Assembly: GCA_023150375.1 (NCBI GenBank)
Contig: JAKLLA010000019.1
Location: forward strand, 41,889 to 105,888
DNA from: Burkholderiaceae bacterium
GTDB lineage: Bacteria; Pseudomonadota; Gammaproteobacteria; Burkholderiales; Burkholderiaceae_C
Reading direction: 5' to 3'
DNA: 64,000 nt
Shown: in pieces, positions 62,660-64,000 of the stretch
How the letters are laid out: every line of letters starts with the position of its first letter
Numbering within the stretch: the first letter of the stretch is position 1
Position numbers and translations under genes: made by a program
Notes under the pieces: model-generated
Told to the model about the DNA's origin: nothing
What the model saw: only the letters and a program-made list of their open reading frames with translations
The model's database searches: none

Positions 62660-62740
62660 GCAGCAGCGAACGGTTGGAACAGCCGCGGATTGTCACCCCC
62701 GTGCCGATCCTGGAGCACCGCGGTGACAATCGCTCACCCG

Positions 62741-63451
62741 ATGAACCGCCCGACCGCCCCGCCCCCGACCTGGGCCGGCACGCCCCTGTCGCCCCTGCCG
62801 CCCGCGGCACCGCCACGCACCGGCCTGTCCGAAGCGCTGTACCGCGATGCCGACCTGATCGCGCTGAGCAAGCCGGCCGGGCTGCTGTCGGTGCCGGGCC
62901 GCGGCCCGGACAAGGCCGACTGCCTGCTGACGCGCCTGCAGCAGGTGCACCCGGAGGCGCTGCTGGTGCACCGGCTCGACATGGGGACCTCCGGCCTGCT
63001 GGTCTTCGCCCGCCACCTCGCCGCCCAGCGCGCGCTCAGCCGGGCCTTCGAGCAGCGGCGGGTGCACAAGCGCTACATCGCGGTGGTGCAGGGCCGGGTC
63101 GCCGACGAATCCGGCCGCATCGACCTGCCGCTGATCTGCGACTGGCCGCGCCGGCCGCGCCAGATCGTCGACCTCCGGAACGGCAGGCCGGCCCTGACCC
63201 ACTGGCAGGTGCTGGCGCGCGACCCGCAGGGCCGCTTCACCCGGCTCGCGCTGCAGCCGGTCACCGGCCGCTCGCACCAGCTGCGCGTGCACCTGCAGGC
63301 CATCGGGCACCCCATCCTGGGCGACGAGCTCTACGCCGCCGACCCGCAAGCCCCCGGCGCGGCACGGCTGCTGCTGCACGCCGAGCGGCTGGAACTGCCG
63401 CACCCGGACAGTGGGGAGACGCTGGTCCTGGAGGATCCGGCGCCGTTCTGA
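62741..63451 (+). CDS. RluA-family RNA pseudouridine synthase
   Basis: Protein of 236 residues. The catalytic Asp is in LVHRLDMGTSGLLVFAR, and other family motifs are VNKPAGLLSVPG-like LSKPAGLLSVPGRG, KRYIAVVQG, and PVTGRSHQLRVHLQAIGHPILGD. It lacks an S4 domain, like RluA itself. The target uridine cannot be assigned. ATG 62741 has no strong ribosome-binding site but leaves an 81-base gap to the divergent channel gene. Confidence 0.92.
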   Translation: MNRPTAPPPTWAGTPLSPLPPAAPPRTGLSEALYRDADLIALSKPAGLLSVPGRGPDKADCLLTRLQQVHPEALLVHRLDMGTSGLLVFARHLAAQRALSRAFEQRRVHKRYIAVVQGRVADESGRIDLPLICDWPRRPRQIVDLRNGRPALTHWQVLARDPQGRFTRLALQPVTGRSHQLRVHLQAIGHPILGDELYAADPQAPGAARLLLHAERLELPHPDSGETLVLEDPAPF

Positions 63452-63539
63452 GGCGAATCGATGGGGCCGGGCGACCCGTCGAGCCGCTCGTGGACGGACA
63501 TCCCCTCCGCTCGGCAATGCCGAGCCGGGAGGCTCAGGT

Positions 63540-63557
63540 CGCCCCGTCCTCGGGGCG
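63540..63557. terminator. Hairpin between convergent pseudouridine synthase and receptor genes
   Basis: Perfect 7-bp inverted repeat CGCCCCG / CGGGGCG with a TCCT loop, placed between two convergent genes, so it may stop transcription from both. No T-run follows. A second smaller hairpin CTCGGC/GCCGAG lies at 63510-63524. Confidence 0.4.
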
Positions 63558-63562
63558 CCCGC

Positions 63563-64000
63563 TCAGAACGTCTCCCACTCGTCGCTGGGCACGGCCGCCG
63601 CAGCAGGCTTGGCCACAGGCGCTGCCACCGGGGCGGCCGGTGCGGTCTGGACCGGCGCCGGCGCGGCCTGAACCGCCGCCGGGGCCACGCGGGCCGGCAC
63701 GGCCGCGGGCTGCGGCGCGGCCAGGGAGGGCCTCACCGGCAGGGGGGAGGCCGCGCGCGGCGCTTCGTGCTGCAGGCGGAACACGGCCACCGCCTGCACC
63801 AGCTGGTCGGCCTGGCGGCGCAGGCTTTCGGCGGCGGCGGCGCTCTGCTCGACCAGCGCAGCGTTCTGCTGGGTGGCCTGGTCCATCTGGCTGACGGCCT
63901 CGCCGACCTGCTCGACACCGCTGCGCTGCTCCTCGCTGGCGCTGCTGATCTCGCCCATGATGTCGGTGACGCGCTGGATATGGGTGACGATGTCGTGCAT
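63563..64000 (-). CDS. Methyl-accepting chemotaxis protein, C-terminal part (runs off the right edge)
   Basis: The gene continues past the right edge. About 145 residues are visible: the end of a signalling domain ([20 protein letters not shown], then [21 protein letters not shown]), an Ala/Pro/Val-rich flexible linker of about 60 residues, and the C-terminal pentapeptide EWETF. This closely resembles the NWETF tether of E. coli receptors, which recruits CheR and CheB. It is the only receptor in the window with a clear tether, so it may be a high-abundance helper receptor. Confidence 0.9.
   Translation of the reverse strand: MHDIVTHIQRVTDIMGEISSASEEQRSGVEQVGEAVSQMDQATQQNAALVEQSAAAAESLRRQADQLVQAVAVFRLQHEAPRAASPLPVRPSLAAPQPAAVPARVAPAAVQAAPAPVQTAPAAPVAAPVAKPAAAAVPSDEWETF

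Noticed and set aside
61121..62740. Long N-terminal extension of the pseudouridine synthase frame
   Set aside because: The extension is antisense to the mechanosensitive channel gene and out of frame with the CWC gene; the family length fits the start at 62741.

Overview
The window is very GC-rich, densely coded bacterial chromosome. Third-codon positions are strongly G/C, so long spurious frames run on the antisense of nearly every gene. Gene content points to a betaproteobacterium of the order Burkholderiales, probably the Leptothrix/Sphaerotilus/Rubrivivax group. The clues are a complete 14-gene nuo operon followed by a DUF2818 gene, upstream linkage rpsO-pnp-qor-tpiA-secG-tRNA-Leu-nuo, a TIGR04438 small Trp-rich protein, and neighbours of the DUF1178, DUF2069 and DUF3422 types. 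The genus is inference. No insertion sequence, prophage, CRISPR array or rRNA operon is visible, and no gene-free stretch exceeds about 260 bases.

Bases 1-9105 are a chemosensory operon read rightward: the end of cheA, two chemoreceptors, cheW, cheR, cheD and cheB. The first receptor begins with an Aer-type FAD-PAS domain and carries two further PAS modules. The second has a polyHAMP-PAS-HAMP-HAMP-signalling layout and PAS motif like the Pseudomonas Aer2 heme oxygen sensor. Bases 9158-13322 hold a DUF3422 protein and three thiol/redox genes: TlpA-like, rhodanese, and a CPHC-thioredoxin fused to a CcdA/DsbD-like membrane domain. The last two diverge from a very tight shared start region. Bases 13353-19224 hold three more receptor genes, including one with a short degenerate tip and one with a Cache-like domain after the signalling domain. 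Then come aroC, a second cheW with a small ORF, a CBS protein, metY with a hydrolase, and a second Aer-type receptor (24352-25920). Another receptor, ending in a CheR/CheB-docking pentapeptide (EWETF), runs off the right edge.

Bases 26021-30312 are housekeeping or poorly characterised genes: YihY, DUF2069, FAD-linked oxidase, DUF1178 and a Nudix hydrolase. Bases 30406-45341, leftward, are respiratory complex I (nuoA-N) plus DUF2818. Upstream lie tRNA-Leu(GAG), secG, tpiA, a quinone oxidoreductase, pnp and rpsO. Bases 51078-64000 hold an aminotransferase, an ABC solute-binding protein, tsaD-lgt, a small cytochrome c, acs, a YqhA protein, class I fumarase, a CWC protein, a mechanosensitive channel and an RluA-type pseudouridine synthase.

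The unifying theme of the accessory part is energy and oxygen sensing. Three receptors carry Aer or Aer2-type PAS domains, one of them the predicted heme sensor, and they sit with a full adaptation set (CheR, CheD, CheB) near thiol-redox genes. I see no wholly unprecedented system. The strongest leads are the paired FAD-type and heme-type aerotaxis receptors, the receptor with a C-terminal Cache-like domain, the thioredoxin-CcdA fusion at a divergent near-leaderless promoter, and a stem-loop in the pnp leader.
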